This document shows, one piece after another, positions 25,472 to 33,685 of a stretch of 39,444 nt of DNA. The position numbers and the translations under genes were made by a program. Below the pieces are notes generated by a model. That model saw only the letters and a list, made by a program, of their open reading frames with translations. It made no database searches and was not told where the DNA came from. The first letter of the stretch is position 1, and every line of letters begins with the position of its first letter. Source of the stretch: an uncultured Collinsella sp. (GTDB lineage: Bacteria > Actinomycetota > Coriobacteriia > Coriobacteriales > Coriobacteriaceae); the NCBI GenBank assembly GCA_900550965.1, contig URUC01000005.1, positions 1 through 39,444 on the forward strand, written 5' to 3'.

Positions 25472-26244
25472 TAGAAGTCCTCCTCTTCATCTGCAGCAAC
25501 CGTCTGCGGACCGGACGAGCCCTCGCGGAAGGCCAGGAGCAGCGCGACGCAAATGGCAGCTGCGGCGACGCCGACCACGTCCATCTTGAGATAGATGACC
25601 ATAATGAAGCCCAGGAACAGCCAGGGAAGGAGCTTGTTATCGCCCATGGTCCTGATAAGAAGTGCGAAGCCGATGCAGATCATGACGCCGGATGCAACGT
25701 TGAGGCCGTCCATCACAAACTGCGGAATCGCGTTGAGCGCATTGTTGATGAGGTCGGCACCAAAGAACAGTGAGCCAAACACCAGCAGTGCAGACGGAAT
25801 GCCAATCGACAGCGGCACGATAGTCAGATGGTACAGATTCGCCTTGGCAAGATCGCGATTTGCCAGAGCGGTCTCAATCTTCTTGCAGGCAAAGGCACCC
25901 GGAACGGCGTAGCAGAAGTTGCGCCACACCTGAAGGAAGACGGAGACGGGAAGGGCGAGCGCGACGGCAGTTGCCGTGCCCGTACCCGTAATGACGGCAA
26001 ACGCGCAGCCAAGCACGCCGGAGGCATAGACCTCGGGAGGAACCGCCGCGCCGACCATGATGGCGCCCATGAACATGGACTCCAAAGCAGCGCCGACGAT
26101 AACGCCCTGCTGGACATCGCCAAGGATCAAGCCGACAAACAGGCTCGTAAACAGCGGACGACCAAGCATCGTAATGCCAAATAATTGCTCGTCCATGGAC
26201 GCAATAAATGCGACCAGTGCAACTAGAAGATACTGGACAACCAT
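25471..26244 (-). CDS. PTS mannose/fructose/sorbose-family IIC component
   Basis: Membrane channel subunit of the same PTS. 257 residues with about seven hydrophobic segments. The N-terminus VQYLLVALVAFIASMDEQ and the GLILGDVQQGVIVGAALE segment are typical of EIIC-Man family proteins. I chose the ATG at 26244 with GGGG upstream; a TTG lies 9 bp earlier. It follows the SIS-domain gene after an 81-bp gap that contains the hairpin at 26266-26304. Confidence 0.93.
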   Translation of the reverse strand: MVVQYLLVALVAFIASMDEQLFGITMLGRPLFTSLFVGLILGDVQQGVIVGAALESMFMGAIMVGAAVPPEVYASGVLGCAFAVITGTGTATAVALALPVSVFLQVWRNFCYAVPGAFACKKIETALANRDLAKANLYHLTIVPLSIGIPSALLVFGSLFFGADLINNALNAIPQFVMDGLNVASGVMICIGFALLIRTMGDNKLLPWLFLGFIMVIYLKMDVVGVAAAAICVALLLAFREGSSGPQTVAADEEEDF

Positions 26245-26265
26245 TTCGATCAACCCCAGAAATAG

Positions 26266-26304
26266 GTCTGCAGGCGAGGCATTCTGCGCAGCTCGCCTGC
26301 AGAC
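26266..26304 (-). terminator. Intercistronic hairpin between deglycase gene and IIC
   Basis: GTCTGCAGGCGAG and CTCGCCTGCAGAC form a perfect 13-bp stem with a 13-nt loop. No T-run follows, so it more likely stabilises the upstream mRNA or sets the stoichiometry between the deglycase and the PTS subunits. Confidence 0.55.
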
Positions 26305-26325
26305 AACCGCAGCAATTTGAGAGGA

Positions 26326-27360
26326 TTAGTAGTTCATCTGGTGATAGTAACGACGCGTGGTGAGCGGGTGGTTACGGACGTGCTCGAGATGGCAGCTCAG
26401 ACGCTCGGTGATGGTGTAGGTGACCATCGGGGAAACGATCTTGCGGAACTCGGGGTCGCTGAACGGCAGCTCGACCTCGGCGGTGTCAAACTTGTTCACG
26501 CGGACGTTGACGCCCTTCTCGTCGGCGAGCATGTGAGTGAAGTTGTCCACGCGGTCCATGAGCTTACGGGTGTCATCCTCGCCGTAGAGCATGATGAGGC
26601 TCGTGCCTTCCTCGCACAGCTCGATGGTGCCGTGGAAGAACTCGGCGGCGTGGATGGACTTGGTCTTGATCCACTGCATCTCCTCGAGGATGCACATGGC
26701 GTAGTCGTAGGCCTCACCCCAGAGCATGCCGGAGCCAATCACCATGTGGTAATCGGTGTCCTTGAAGTCCTCGGCCATGGCGGCGCAGCGCTCGTCCTGA
26801 GCGTCCTTGGCCTTGATGAGGTACGGAGCGATGTTGCCGAACTCTTCCATGAAGGTGTTGTACTTGGGGAAGGCGCCGGCGTTCTTGAGGAAGCGGGCGA
26901 CCAGCGTGATCTGGTAGGTGTAGATGGCCTCGCACAGAACGTCGTCCTCGGCGAAGCTGAAGAACTTGTAATCGGCGTACTCGGTGGCCGGGGTGTTGTC
27001 GTTGGAGACATACATCAGCGTGCGGGCGCCCTGCTCCTGGCAGAACTTGGCAGCCTCAATGATCTCGGGGGTGGTGCCGGTACGGGTGGAGAAGACGCAG
27101 ACAGAATCCTTGTTGAAGGTCTTGGGCGGGCAGGCGAGGAACTCTGCGGCGATCTCGCAGTGGACATCGACGTCGGCCGTGGTGGTCTCGACCCAATACT
27201 TCATCGGGAGCGTGTGGGCCCAGGTGCCGCCGCAGCCGATGAAGAAGATGTTGGAATAACCCTGCTCGCAGACCTCGTCCACGGCAGCCTCAATCTGAGG
27301 ACGGAGAGCGAGGGCATCGCTCACAACCTTCTCGTAACGAGGCTCATCGAAATTGAACAT
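26326..27360 (-). CDS. SIS-domain protein, FrlB-like sugar-phosphate deglycase
   Basis: 344 residues with two SIS domains (about 35-165 and 200-320). GCGGTWAH and STRTGTTPE are phosphosugar-binding loops; IHAAEFFHGTIE and the ending HPLTTRRYYHQMNY resemble fructoselysine-6-phosphate deglycases (FrlB) and the GfrE/GfrF enzymes encoded with mannose-family PTS genes. The likely reaction splits a phosphorylated fructosamine into a sugar phosphate and an amino acid. That substrate is inferred from family and context; a glucosamine-type isomerase is the alternative. It leads the unit deglycase-IIC-IID and has its own promoter (27411-27438). Confidence 0.85.
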   Translation of the reverse strand: MFNFDEPRYEKVVSDALALRPQIEAAVDEVCEQGYSNIFFIGCGGTWAHTLPMKYWVETTTADVDVHCEIAAEFLACPPKTFNKDSVCVFSTRTGTTPEIIEAAKFCQEQGARTLMYVSNDNTPATEYADYKFFSFAEDDVLCEAIYTYQITLVARFLKNAGAFPKYNTFMEEFGNIAPYLIKAKDAQDERCAAMAEDFKDTDYHMVIGSGMLWGEAYDYAMCILEEMQWIKTKSIHAAEFFHGTIELCEEGTSLIMLYGEDDTRKLMDRVDNFTHMLADEKGVNVRVNKFDTAEVELPFSDPEFRKIVSPMVTYTITERLSCHLEHVRNHPLTTRRYYHQMNY

Positions 27361-27407
27361 CCCTTACTCCTAACTCACTTGGATGAACCCTTCATTCATC
27401 CCATGAC

Positions 27408-27438
27408 GTTATAATACTTTATATAACTAACTATGCAA
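27408..27438 (-). promoter_or_regulatory. Promoter and possible GntR operator of the deglycase operon
   Basis: On the minus strand TTGCAT (27433-27438) and TATTAT (27411-27416) are 16 bp apart. An inverted repeat GTTATA-N8-TATAAC (27408-27427) overlaps the -10 and is a candidate site for the GntR protein encoded at 28656. Confidence 0.6.
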
Positions 27439-27465
27439 GAACTATTTCAGATTTTTTTTGATTTT

Positions 27466-27504
27466 TCTTTAATAAAAAGCCCGCCGATCAAATGATCGAC
27501 GGGC
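27466..27504 (-). terminator. Terminator after the IIB gene
   Basis: GCCCGtCGATC-attt-GATCGgCGGGC followed by a T-rich tail on the minus strand. It separates IIA-IIB from deglycase-IIC-IID, which then starts from its own promoter. Confidence 0.85.
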
Positions 27505-27555
27505 ATAGGCATAGAGCATTGGTTCAATAAATGCCGAGCATCAACGTGTTTCCGG

Positions 27556-28029
27556 CTAGAAAACGTCCTTGGCAAACACCTTAGCGTCATTGGGGACCTG
27601 ACGGATTTCGATGGCCACGCCATCGCCCAGGAGCTCTTGGATATGCTCGGCATCTTTCTCGGTCGCAAAGATCGCAGGGGTCGGATGAAGCGTGGTCTCA
27701 GGGGTCTTTCGGGTTCCGCCCAGATTGATCTCTTTGATGTCTTTGCAACCCTTAGCGAGACGATAGACATCTTCAATCGTCTCAGTGATGATAAACAGCG
27801 AATACTTGTCGGTAACGCCGCTGTTGAGCGCCTCGATAGCAGCGTCAACATCCTTGATGACGAGTTTAACGCCGTTGGGGCGGGCGAGCCTCAAGGCCGC
27901 CTTCCTCATGTCGTCTTTTGCCACAGCATCGCTGGCAAGCAAGATGCAATCTACATCCAAAGCGTGAGTCCAGGACATGGCAACTTGGCCGTGAATCAGT
28001 CGGTAATCAACTCTCGTAAGCTTAATCAT
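27556..28029 (-). CDS. PTS mannose/fructose/sorbose-family IIB component
   Basis: Cytoplasmic phosphocarrier that takes phosphate from IIA and passes it to the sugar. About 157 residues. The phosphorylated histidine is His13 in DYRLIHGQV. I chose the ATG at 28029 (MIKLTRVD), with GGAG 9 nt upstream; the ATG at 28038 abuts that GGAG and is less likely. It lies 71 bp after IIA. Confidence 0.93.
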   Translation of the reverse strand: MIKLTRVDYRLIHGQVAMSWTHALDVDCILLASDAVAKDDMRKAALRLARPNGVKLVIKDVDAAIEALNSGVTDKYSLFIITETIEDVYRLAKGCKDIKEINLGGTRKTPETTLHPTPAIFATEKDAEHIQELLGDGVAIEIRQVPNDAKVFAKDVF

Positions 28030-28100
28030 CGTTATCATCTCCGCACGTGATAAAGGGAATGACAGGTGTGGCCCCTAGCTAGGGCTCGAACCAGAACTAA

Positions 28101-28520
28101 CTAGAACTCTTCTTCCTCGGCGCCGGCAAGCATGTCCGCCGCCTCGCAAAGCTGAATAAACGAACGCGATCCCTCGACCGCGGCTTTGGCCTTGTCCGCA
28201 TCCAGGGAGTCCATCTGTGTAACCATTTCCACCAGCAGCGGCAAGTTCATTCCAGCGATTAACGTAAACGATCCGTCGGTCTGCCTCTGAATGAATTCGT
28301 TGTTTACAGAGCCGCCAAAGATGTCAGTCACGACAAACCAAGAGTCGGCAGGGTCCCTCGTCTCCATCCATGCATCAATCAACGCCGCGACGTCCCTTGA
28401 ATCGTCATCGACATAGGCGCACAGGCACTCGATTCGGTCGTTGGTGCCCATCAGAATCTCCAGAGAGCTTTTCATGCCTTGGGCGAGATAACCATGACTC
28501 GCTAGCAATATCTTATTCAT
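28101..28520 (-). CDS. PTS mannose-family IIA component
   Basis: Cytoplasmic phosphocarrier receiving phosphate from HPr. 139 residues, a stand-alone IIA. The active-site histidine is His9 in ILLASHG, and VVTDIFGGSVNNEF is the conserved second loop. It ends in an acidic tail (EEEEF). The ATG follows TTGGAGAACT. First gene of the IIA-IIB unit; the GntR gene is upstream on the same strand. Confidence 0.93.
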   Translation of the reverse strand: MNKILLASHGYLAQGMKSSLEILMGTNDRIECLCAYVDDDSRDVAALIDAWMETRDPADSWFVVTDIFGGSVNNEFIQRQTDGSFTLIAGMNLPLLVEMVTQMDSLDADKAKAAVEGSRSFIQLCEAADMLAGAEEEEF

Positions 28521-28540
28521 AGTTCTCCAATACCAATAGG

Positions 28541-28573
28541 ACGTACTATATTGTCATAACAAAGTATATTAGC
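28541..28573 (-). promoter_or_regulatory. Candidate promoter/operator of the PTS IIA-IIB unit
   Basis: The 33-bp AT-rich stretch contains TTGT-cata-ACAA and AAAGTATATTA. Its minus strand has -10-like TATAGT and TTGCTA just upstream, with non-ideal spacing. The plus-strand AAAGTAT also appears in the minus strand of the deglycase promoter, suggesting a shared regulator site. Confidence 0.35.
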
Positions 28574-28655
28574 AATCTACCCTACGTGGTGTGTCTATTT
28601 TCCAAATCCGCGAACGGTAACAATTGGTCGGTAAATCGACCAATCTATCGCTAAT

Positions 28656-29360
28656 TTACAAACAGAACTTCAGTCGCTCGGTGCAGTACACCTGACGGGA
28701 GATGAAAAGCGGCTCGCCACTTGGGGCATAACGTCTATCGACAAACAGAAGCAGCGAAGAGTCCAGCTCCACGTTAAGGTATGCCGCCTCGAGCTCGCTC
28801 GCATAGCAGACCTCGAGCGTACGCGTGTTGGGACCCATCTTGATCCCCTGGCGATCGAGTACCGCCATCAGCGAATCATCGAGGGACTCATGCTCCAAAA
28901 AAGAAAGCGCAGCGGAATAGCTATTGGTTTCCAGCATCGTGGGCTTGCCATCCACAAGGCGCAGACGACGGCTACGCAATACCTTTTGGGTATCGTCTAC
29001 GCCCAGGAACTTCGCGTCTCGCAGACTTGGGAAGTCCCAGCCCATTTCGAGAACCCTGGTAGACGCCTGTTTGCCCGCAAGCTGGCACGAATGGGTAAAG
29101 CTCTCACGGTCGTCCGCGGCATACATCTGCGTGTCCGACGAAACGAACGTGCCCTTGCCGCGGGCCCTCTCAACAAGCCCAGCATCTTCCATTTCTTTAA
29201 TTGCGGAGCGAACCGTTATTCGGCTCACGCCAAATTGCTCGATAAGCTCCGCCTCGGTCGGAAGCTTATCTCCCGGGCGGTACGTGCCGTTGGCGATTGA
29301 ATCAGAAAGCGCACGAACAATCTGTTTGTACAGGGGGATAACGCTATTTGCCTCAACCAT
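28656..29360 (-). CDS. GntR/HutC-family transcriptional regulator
   Basis: About 234 residues. The N-terminal winged helix (about 5-75) has PLYKQIVRALSDSI, GDKLPTEAEL and FGVSRITVRSAI; a C-terminal UTRA ligand-binding domain ends in FISRQVYCTERLKFCL. Probably the repressor of the adjacent PTS/deglycase genes, responding to a phosphorylated sugar intermediate (inference from position and family). The ATG at 29360 has AAAGG 10 nt upstream; the ATG at 29369 has the same site only 1 nt away. Confidence 0.9.
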   Translation of the reverse strand: MVEANSVIPLYKQIVRALSDSIANGTYRPGDKLPTEAELIEQFGVSRITVRSAIKEMEDAGLVERARGKGTFVSSDTQMYAADDRESFTHSCQLAGKQASTRVLEMGWDFPSLRDAKFLGVDDTQKVLRSRRLRLVDGKPTMLETNSYSAALSFLEHESLDDSLMAVLDRQGIKMGPNTRTLEVCYASELEAAYLNVELDSSLLLFVDRRYAPSGEPLFISRQVYCTERLKFCL

Positions 29361-29576
29361 ATCAACCATACCTTTACAAGGAATCAGCAGCCTATAGATA
29401 AATGACTTATATTGTATTAGAACTTTTTAGCACTCCACGCCATTTCCTATAATGTTTTAGCAAACGAGGGGTTATTTTGCGTAAGCGGTGTAGAGTCCAT
29501 CCATTTCCGCATACAGCTTCAATCTGATGGCGGTATATGCATCCGATAAGCCGATTGATTTTTATCTTATACCTGT

Positions 29577-29612
29577 CTCACATTCATCCCTCGTCGTAGA
29601 GATGAATGTGAG
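29577..29612. repeat. Perfect inverted repeat, left module of the composite repeat
   Basis: CTCACATTCATC and GATGAATGTGAG form a 12-bp perfect stem with a 12-nt loop. The right arm and the following bases up to 29655 align with 24468-24522. Confidence 0.6.
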
Positions 29613-29636
29613 GTGAGAGATACGTACTTGACGCGC

Positions 29637-29751
29637 GAGCGTGGATATTTGGACGGTTTTTGGGCTTTTGGCGGCCGATTTCGTCCGAAAATCCACGCTC
29701 GTGCGGCAGACGTCCGAATTTCCACGCTCGTGTGCCAGAAAATCCACGCTC
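29637..29751 (+). repeat. 64-bp palindrome plus phased TCCACGCTC array, copy 1
   Basis: GAGCGTGGA at 29637-29645 and TCCACGCTC at 29692-29700 cap a 64-bp palindrome whose arms also pair through TTTGGACG/CGTCCGAA. Further TCCACGCTC copies start at 29721 and 29743, spaced 29 and 22 bp. The apical region contains TTTGGGC. Located between the divergent gntR and the M16 peptidase gene. Confidence 0.8.
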
Positions 29752-29761
29752 ATCCGGCAGA

Positions 29762-29789
29762 TTGGTCGAAGGCCCCATATGGGTATACT
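29762..29789 (+). promoter_or_regulatory. Promoter of the M16C peptidase gene
   Basis: TTGGTC (29762-29767) and TATACT (29784-29789) are 16 bp apart. It lies right after the phased repeat array, about 50 bp before the start codon. Confidence 0.65.
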
Positions 29790-29841
29790 CTCGGAGATTC
29801 GACTCGATTCGCCCCCGTTGGGGCGTCAAAGGAGACTGCAT

Positions 29842-32800
29842 ATGTCCACTACCTCAACCGACCCGCGCGCCGCTGCCGCCGCGCTGCTGGTGCCCGGAAC
29901 CACCTGCCACGGCTTTACCGTCGAACGCCGCGAGACCGTGCCCGAGCTCGACGCAGACGCTTACGTGCTGCGCCACACCGCCTCGGGCGCTCGCCTGCTG
30001 CACCTAGCGTGCGACGACGAAAACAAGGCCTTTGCCATTGGCTTTAAGACGCCGCCGGCCGATTCCACCGGCGTGTTCCACATTCTTGAGCACTCGGTGC
30101 TGTGCGGATCGGCCAAGTTTCCCGTCAAGGAGCCGTTTGTCGACCTGATCAAGAGCTCCATGCAGACGTTCCTCAACGCCATGACCTACCCCGACAAGAC
30201 CATCTACCCCGTTGCCACCACCAACGAGCAGGATCTGTACAACCTGATGGACGTGTACTTGGACGCGGTGTTCAACCCGGCGATCTACACCAAGCCCACC
30301 ATTTTTGAGCAGGAAGGCTGGCACTACGAGCTGGACCTGCCGGAGAGCGTCGAGGGCGAGGGCGGCTCCGCGAGCCTGCGCGAGGGCACGCTGCGCTATA
30401 ACGGCGTGGTGTTCAACGAGATGAAGGGTGCGCTGTCCGACCCCATGAGCGTGCTGGACGACGCCGTCAACGCCGCGCTCTATCCCGACACTGCCTATGC
30501 GCACGAGAGCGGCGGCGACCCGCGCGCAATTCCCGCGCTCACCTACGAGCAGTTCCTGGACACGCACTCGCGCCACTACAACCCTTCCAACTCCTACATC
30601 ACGCTCTATGGCGACCTGGACGTGGACCGCGCGCTGGCCTTTTTGGACGAGCGCTATCTGTCGCAGCCGAGCGCCGCGAGCCGCCGCATGGACGCTGCCG
30701 TCGCCGCCGGCGACGACCCGTCCACGCTGGCGCCCAATCCGCTGGACGTGCAGGCGCCTGTGACCTGCGAGTATAAGCGCGTCGAGATGGCCACCACGCC
30801 CGAGAACGCCCTGGTGGGCCTGGGCCTTGTGCTGGGTAGCGCGCTCGACCGCAAGCGCACAATCGCCGCGGACATCTTGTTCGAAGCGTTGCTGGGCTCC
30901 AACGAAGCGCCGGTTAAGAAGGCCATTCTGGCCGCCGGCCTGGGCGGCAACGTGGTGAGCTACACCGCGGCCGAGAGCCTGCAGCCCTACGAGCTCATCA
31001 TGCTGCAAAACGCGCAGCCCGGCGTGGCGCGCGAGCTGCGCCGCGTGTTCCAGGACGCCTGCCGCGACCTGTGCGAGCACGGCGTTCCGCGCGAGCGCCT
31101 GGAGGCCATCATCAGCAGCAACGAATACGACCTGCGCCAGCGCGACTACGGTATCGCCGACGGCGTGGCCATTGCGTGCGACGCGCTGAGCACCTGGCTC
31201 TACGATGACGACGCCGCGACGCTGGCGCTCAAGTACGGCCCAGTGTACGAGGAGCTTCGTGGCGAGCTGGACGGCAGCTACTTTGAGGACCTGCTGCGCG
31301 AGCTGGTGCTGCAGAACGACCATATGGCTCTGGTCGAGCTGGCGCCGGTGGACGCCGCCGAGGGCGCAGAGGGTGCCGAGGCCGCCGAGCTGGCAGCCAA
31401 GCGCGATGCCATGACCGATGCCGAGCTGGCCGATGTGGTCGAGCGCACGGCCGCGCTGCGCACCGCGCAGGAGGCCGAGGACACGCCCGAGGCCAAGGCC
31501 ACGTTGCCGCGCCTGCGCGTGTCCGACATTGGCGAGGCGCGCCCCGAGCCGCCGCTGGTCGTGGACACGACCGCGCCCATCCCCTGTCTGCGCCACGGCA
31601 TCCCCACCAACCGCCTGGCCTACGCCATGCAGTACTTCGACCTGAGCTGCGTCGCGTTTGAGGACCTGCCCTATGTGACGCTGCTCTGCCGCCTGCTCAA
31701 GCAGCTGCCCACGCGCGAGCATTCGGCCGAGGAACTCGACAACCTGATCGCCGGCAAGCTGGGCTTTTTGAGCTTTACGACCGAAGTTATGACGCAGCCC
31801 GACGTGGACGGCGCGCGCCCCTACCTGCTGGTGAGCGCCGGCGCCCTGTCCGAGAAGATCGACGCGCTGGCGAGCCTGCCGCGCGAGGTGTGGTCGAGCA
31901 CGCTGCTGGCGGACGCCGACGCCGACCGCGTGCGCGACGTGCTCACACAGATTCGCATTGGTCTTGAGCAGGGATTTATCAACAACGGACACTCGGCGGC
32001 GCTCGGTCGCGCGATGAGCTACAGCTCGCCTTCGGCCGTGGTGCGCGAGCAACTTTCGGGCGTGGATTTCTACCTGTTCCTGCGCGATCTGCTCGACCAC
32101 TTTGACGAGCGCCTGGACGACCTGCGCGCCAAGCTTGCCGAGCTGGCGGAGCGTATCTTTGTGGCTGATGGCTGCATGGCGAGCTTTACCGGCAGCGATG
32201 AGGACTTTGACGCGTACTGGGATGCCGCGGGCGACCTGGGGCTAGGCGCGGACGCTAGTGCCGTTGCCGGCCGCGATGCGCTCGTGGTGCCGACGCCGTG
32301 CAATCGCCACGAGGCTTTTGTCATCCCCAGCGACATCTGCTTTGCGGCAAGCGCGTGCGACCCGCGTCGCCTAGGCATTGACGTGACAGGCGCTTGGGCC
32401 GTGGCTGCCAACGCGCTCTCCTACGATTACCTGTGGAACGAGATTCGCGTGAAGGGCGGTGCATACGGCTGCGGATTCCGCGCAGCCGGCGAGCGCCAGA
32501 CGGCGTTCTACACCTACCGCGACCCGGCAATCGATCCCTCGATTGAGCGCGTGGCGCGCGCGGGCGAATGGCTCGGCAGCTTTGAGCCCGACGGGGCCGC
32601 CTTTGAGGGCTTTATCGTGAGCTGCGTGAGCGGCATGGACGCGCCGGTAAAGCCGTACGCGCTCACCAAGCGCCGCAACACGACCTATCTGGCCGGGCTC
32701 GATCCGCATGCGCGCGAGGAGCGTCGCGCCCAGATGCTCGCCGCCACGCCCGGTGAGCTGCGCTCGCTCGGCGCCGACGTGACGCGCATTGCGGCCGAGT

Positions 32801-32880
32801 CGCCCACCTGCGTCTTTGGCGGCCGCGACGTCATCGCCAAGAGCAACGCCGGCTTTAACGTCGTCGACCTGATGGGCTAA
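29842..32880 (+). CDS. Insulinase-type metallopeptidase, family M16C (PreP/falcilysin-like)
   Basis: Large peptide-degrading zinc protease, probably cytoplasmic (no signal peptide). 1012 residues, as expected for M16C. The inverted zinc motif HILEH is at 80-84 in GVFHILEHSVLCGS. Two M16 halves are joined by an M16C-associated linker; ELAAKRDAMTDAELADVV falls in the linker helices. The C-terminal half has the substrate-binding IRVKGGAYGCGFR. The ATG at 29842 follows AAAGGAGAC; the frame is open back to 29641 through the repeat array, which is not coding. Codon use is very GC-rich. Confidence 0.95.
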   Translation: MSTTSTDPRAAAAALLVPGTTCHGFTVERRETVPELDADAYVLRHTASGARLLHLACDDENKAFAIGFKTPPADSTGVFHILEHSVLCGSAKFPVKEPFVDLIKSSMQTFLNAMTYPDKTIYPVATTNEQDLYNLMDVYLDAVFNPAIYTKPTIFEQEGWHYELDLPESVEGEGGSASLREGTLRYNGVVFNEMKGALSDPMSVLDDAVNAALYPDTAYAHESGGDPRAIPALTYEQFLDTHSRHYNPSNSYITLYGDLDVDRALAFLDERYLSQPSAASRRMDAAVAAGDDPSTLAPNPLDVQAPVTCEYKRVEMATTPENALVGLGLVLGSALDRKRTIAADILFEALLGSNEAPVKKAILAAGLGGNVVSYTAAESLQPYELIMLQNAQPGVARELRRVFQDACRDLCEHGVPRERLEAIISSNEYDLRQRDYGIADGVAIACDALSTWLYDDDAATLALKYGPVYEELRGELDGSYFEDLLRELVLQNDHMALVELAPVDAAEGAEGAEAAELAAKRDAMTDAELADVVERTAALRTAQEAEDTPEAKATLPRLRVSDIGEARPEPPLVVDTTAPIPCLRHGIPTNRLAYAMQYFDLSCVAFEDLPYVTLLCRLLKQLPTREHSAEELDNLIAGKLGFLSFTTEVMTQPDVDGARPYLLVSAGALSEKIDALASLPREVWSSTLLADADADRVRDVLTQIRIGLEQGFINNGHSAALGRAMSYSSPSAVVREQLSGVDFYLFLRDLLDHFDERLDDLRAKLAELAERIFVADGCMASFTGSDEDFDAYWDAAGDLGLGADASAVAGRDALVVPTPCNRHEAFVIPSDICFAASACDPRRLGIDVTGAWAVAANALSYDYLWNEIRVKGGAYGCGFRAAGERQTAFYTYRDPAIDPSIERVARAGEWLGSFEPDGAAFEGFIVSCVSGMDAPVKPYALTKRRNTTYLAGLDPHAREERRAQMLAATPGELRSLGADVTRIAAESPTCVFGGRDVIAKSNAGFNVVDLMG

Positions 32881-32893
32881 CCACAGCAAGCAA

Positions 32894-32930
32894 AACCACT
32901 ACAAAGGGGACAGGCCCCTTTGTAGTGGTT
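32894..32930. repeat. GGGACAGG hairpin repeat, copy 1
   Basis: A perfect 16-bp stem, AACCACTACAAAGGGG with its complement, and a 5-nt acagg loop, 13 bp after the M16 stop. It closely matches copy 2 at 33630-33668 and brackets hicAB with it. It may also serve as the peptidase terminator, though no T-run follows. Confidence 0.75.
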
Positions 32931-33012
32931 CGAACACTTGTTCTATACGTACACATGTTCTATAGTATGGGTGATTGCATCGGATCAAAATTGCAACTAG
33001 AATATAGTTGCA
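32931..33012 (+). promoter_or_regulatory. hicAB promoter, operator and upstream repeats
   Basis: TTGCAT (32975-32980) and TAGAAT (32998-33003) are 17 bp apart. A perfect operator-like TGCAACTA-N5-TAGTTGCA (32992-33012) covers the -10, as expected for HicB autorepression. Upstream, ACACTTGTTCTATA (32934) and ACACATGTTCTATA (32951) are direct repeats 17 bp apart, and CGAACACTTGTTCT (32931-32944) resembles a Gram-positive LexA box. Confidence 0.7.
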
Positions 33013-33026
33013 GAATGTGAGGCGGG

Positions 33027-33290
33027 ATGACTCGAGCCGATAAACTCATCGCCCAACTGTTTAGCTGCCCTTCGACGTATCGGTATGCCGATTTTTTAAA
33101 AGTCATGGCCTCATATGGCTTTGAAATGGACAGCAAAGGCAAGACATCCGGATCGCGCATTCGCTTCTACAGGCCCTCAGATGGCAGGATGTTCGTGATG
33201 CACGCGCCTCATCCATCTGACGAATTGACAGCGGGGACAATTCGAAACATCGTTCGATTTCTGCAGGATGTCGGAGGCAGTCATGAGTAA
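33027..33290 (+). CDS. hicA: HicA-family toxin
   Basis: Small mRNA-interferase toxin of a type II toxin-antitoxin pair. 87 residues with the double-stranded-RNA-binding-like HicA fold. The conserved histidine lies in MHAPHPSDELTAGTIRNIVRF, matching the family pattern His-x-x-x-Glu-Leu followed by Gly-Thr and the last helix. Slightly longer than classical HicA (about 60-85 residues). The ATG follows GAGGCGGG. It overlaps hicB by 8 bases. Confidence 0.87.
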   Translation: MTRADKLIAQLFSCPSTYRYADFLKVMASYGFEMDSKGKTSGSRIRFYRPSDGRMFVMHAPHPSDELTAGTIRNIVRFLQDVGGSHE

Positions 33291-33612
33291 CGTTTTGGCA
33301 TACAAGGGCTATTTCGCCCCAGTCGAGTTCGATGCCGAGCAGCATGTACTAACAGGTATGGTCGCCGGCATTAGGGACGCAATTGTATTTGAAGGCTCCA
33401 AGGCTGAAGAAGTGGAGCAATGCTTCCACGACGCCGTCGACGATTACCTTGAGTTTTGTGCCGAAAAGGGCAAGGAACCAGAGCGGGCTTTTAAGGGCTC
33501 GTTCAATGTGAGAACAGGCTCCGAGCTTCACAAGCAGGCAGCACTGGCGGCGGCAAAGAAGGGCGAGTCACTCAATAAGTTTGTGACCGAAGCAATCGCC
33601 GCGGCGTTATAG
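33283..33612 (+). CDS. hicB: HicB-family antitoxin
   Basis: Antitoxin partner of HicA. About 109 residues: an N-terminal partially degraded RNase H-like HicB domain (YKGYFAPVEFDAEQHVLTGMVAG) and a C-terminal ribbon-helix-helix segment (FNVRTGSELHKQAALAAAKKG followed by LNKFVTEAI). The start at 33283 lies inside the hicA end (ATGAGTAA overlap), so translation is coupled. Expected to bind the operator at 32992-33012. Confidence 0.87.
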   Translation: MSNVLAYKGYFAPVEFDAEQHVLTGMVAGIRDAIVFEGSKAEEVEQCFHDAVDDYLEFCAEKGKEPERAFKGSFNVRTGSELHKQAALAAAKKGESLNKFVTEAIAAAL

Positions 33613-33629
33613 CGTTAACGCATGGGCCA

Positions 33630-33668
33630 AAACCACCACAAAGGGGACAGGCACCTTTGTGGTGGTTT
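33630..33668. repeat. GGGACAGG hairpin repeat, copy 2
   Basis: A perfect 15-bp stem, AAACCACCACAAAGG with its complement, and loop ggacaggca. Compared with copy 1 the stem has a C:G pair where copy 1 has T:A, a compensatory change. It lies 17 bp after hicB. Confidence 0.75.
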
Positions 33669-33685
33669 CGACATTTGCCCAGATA

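Noticed and set aside
30004..32100. 698-residue open frame on the minus strand
   Set aside because: Antisense shadow of the M16C peptidase gene.
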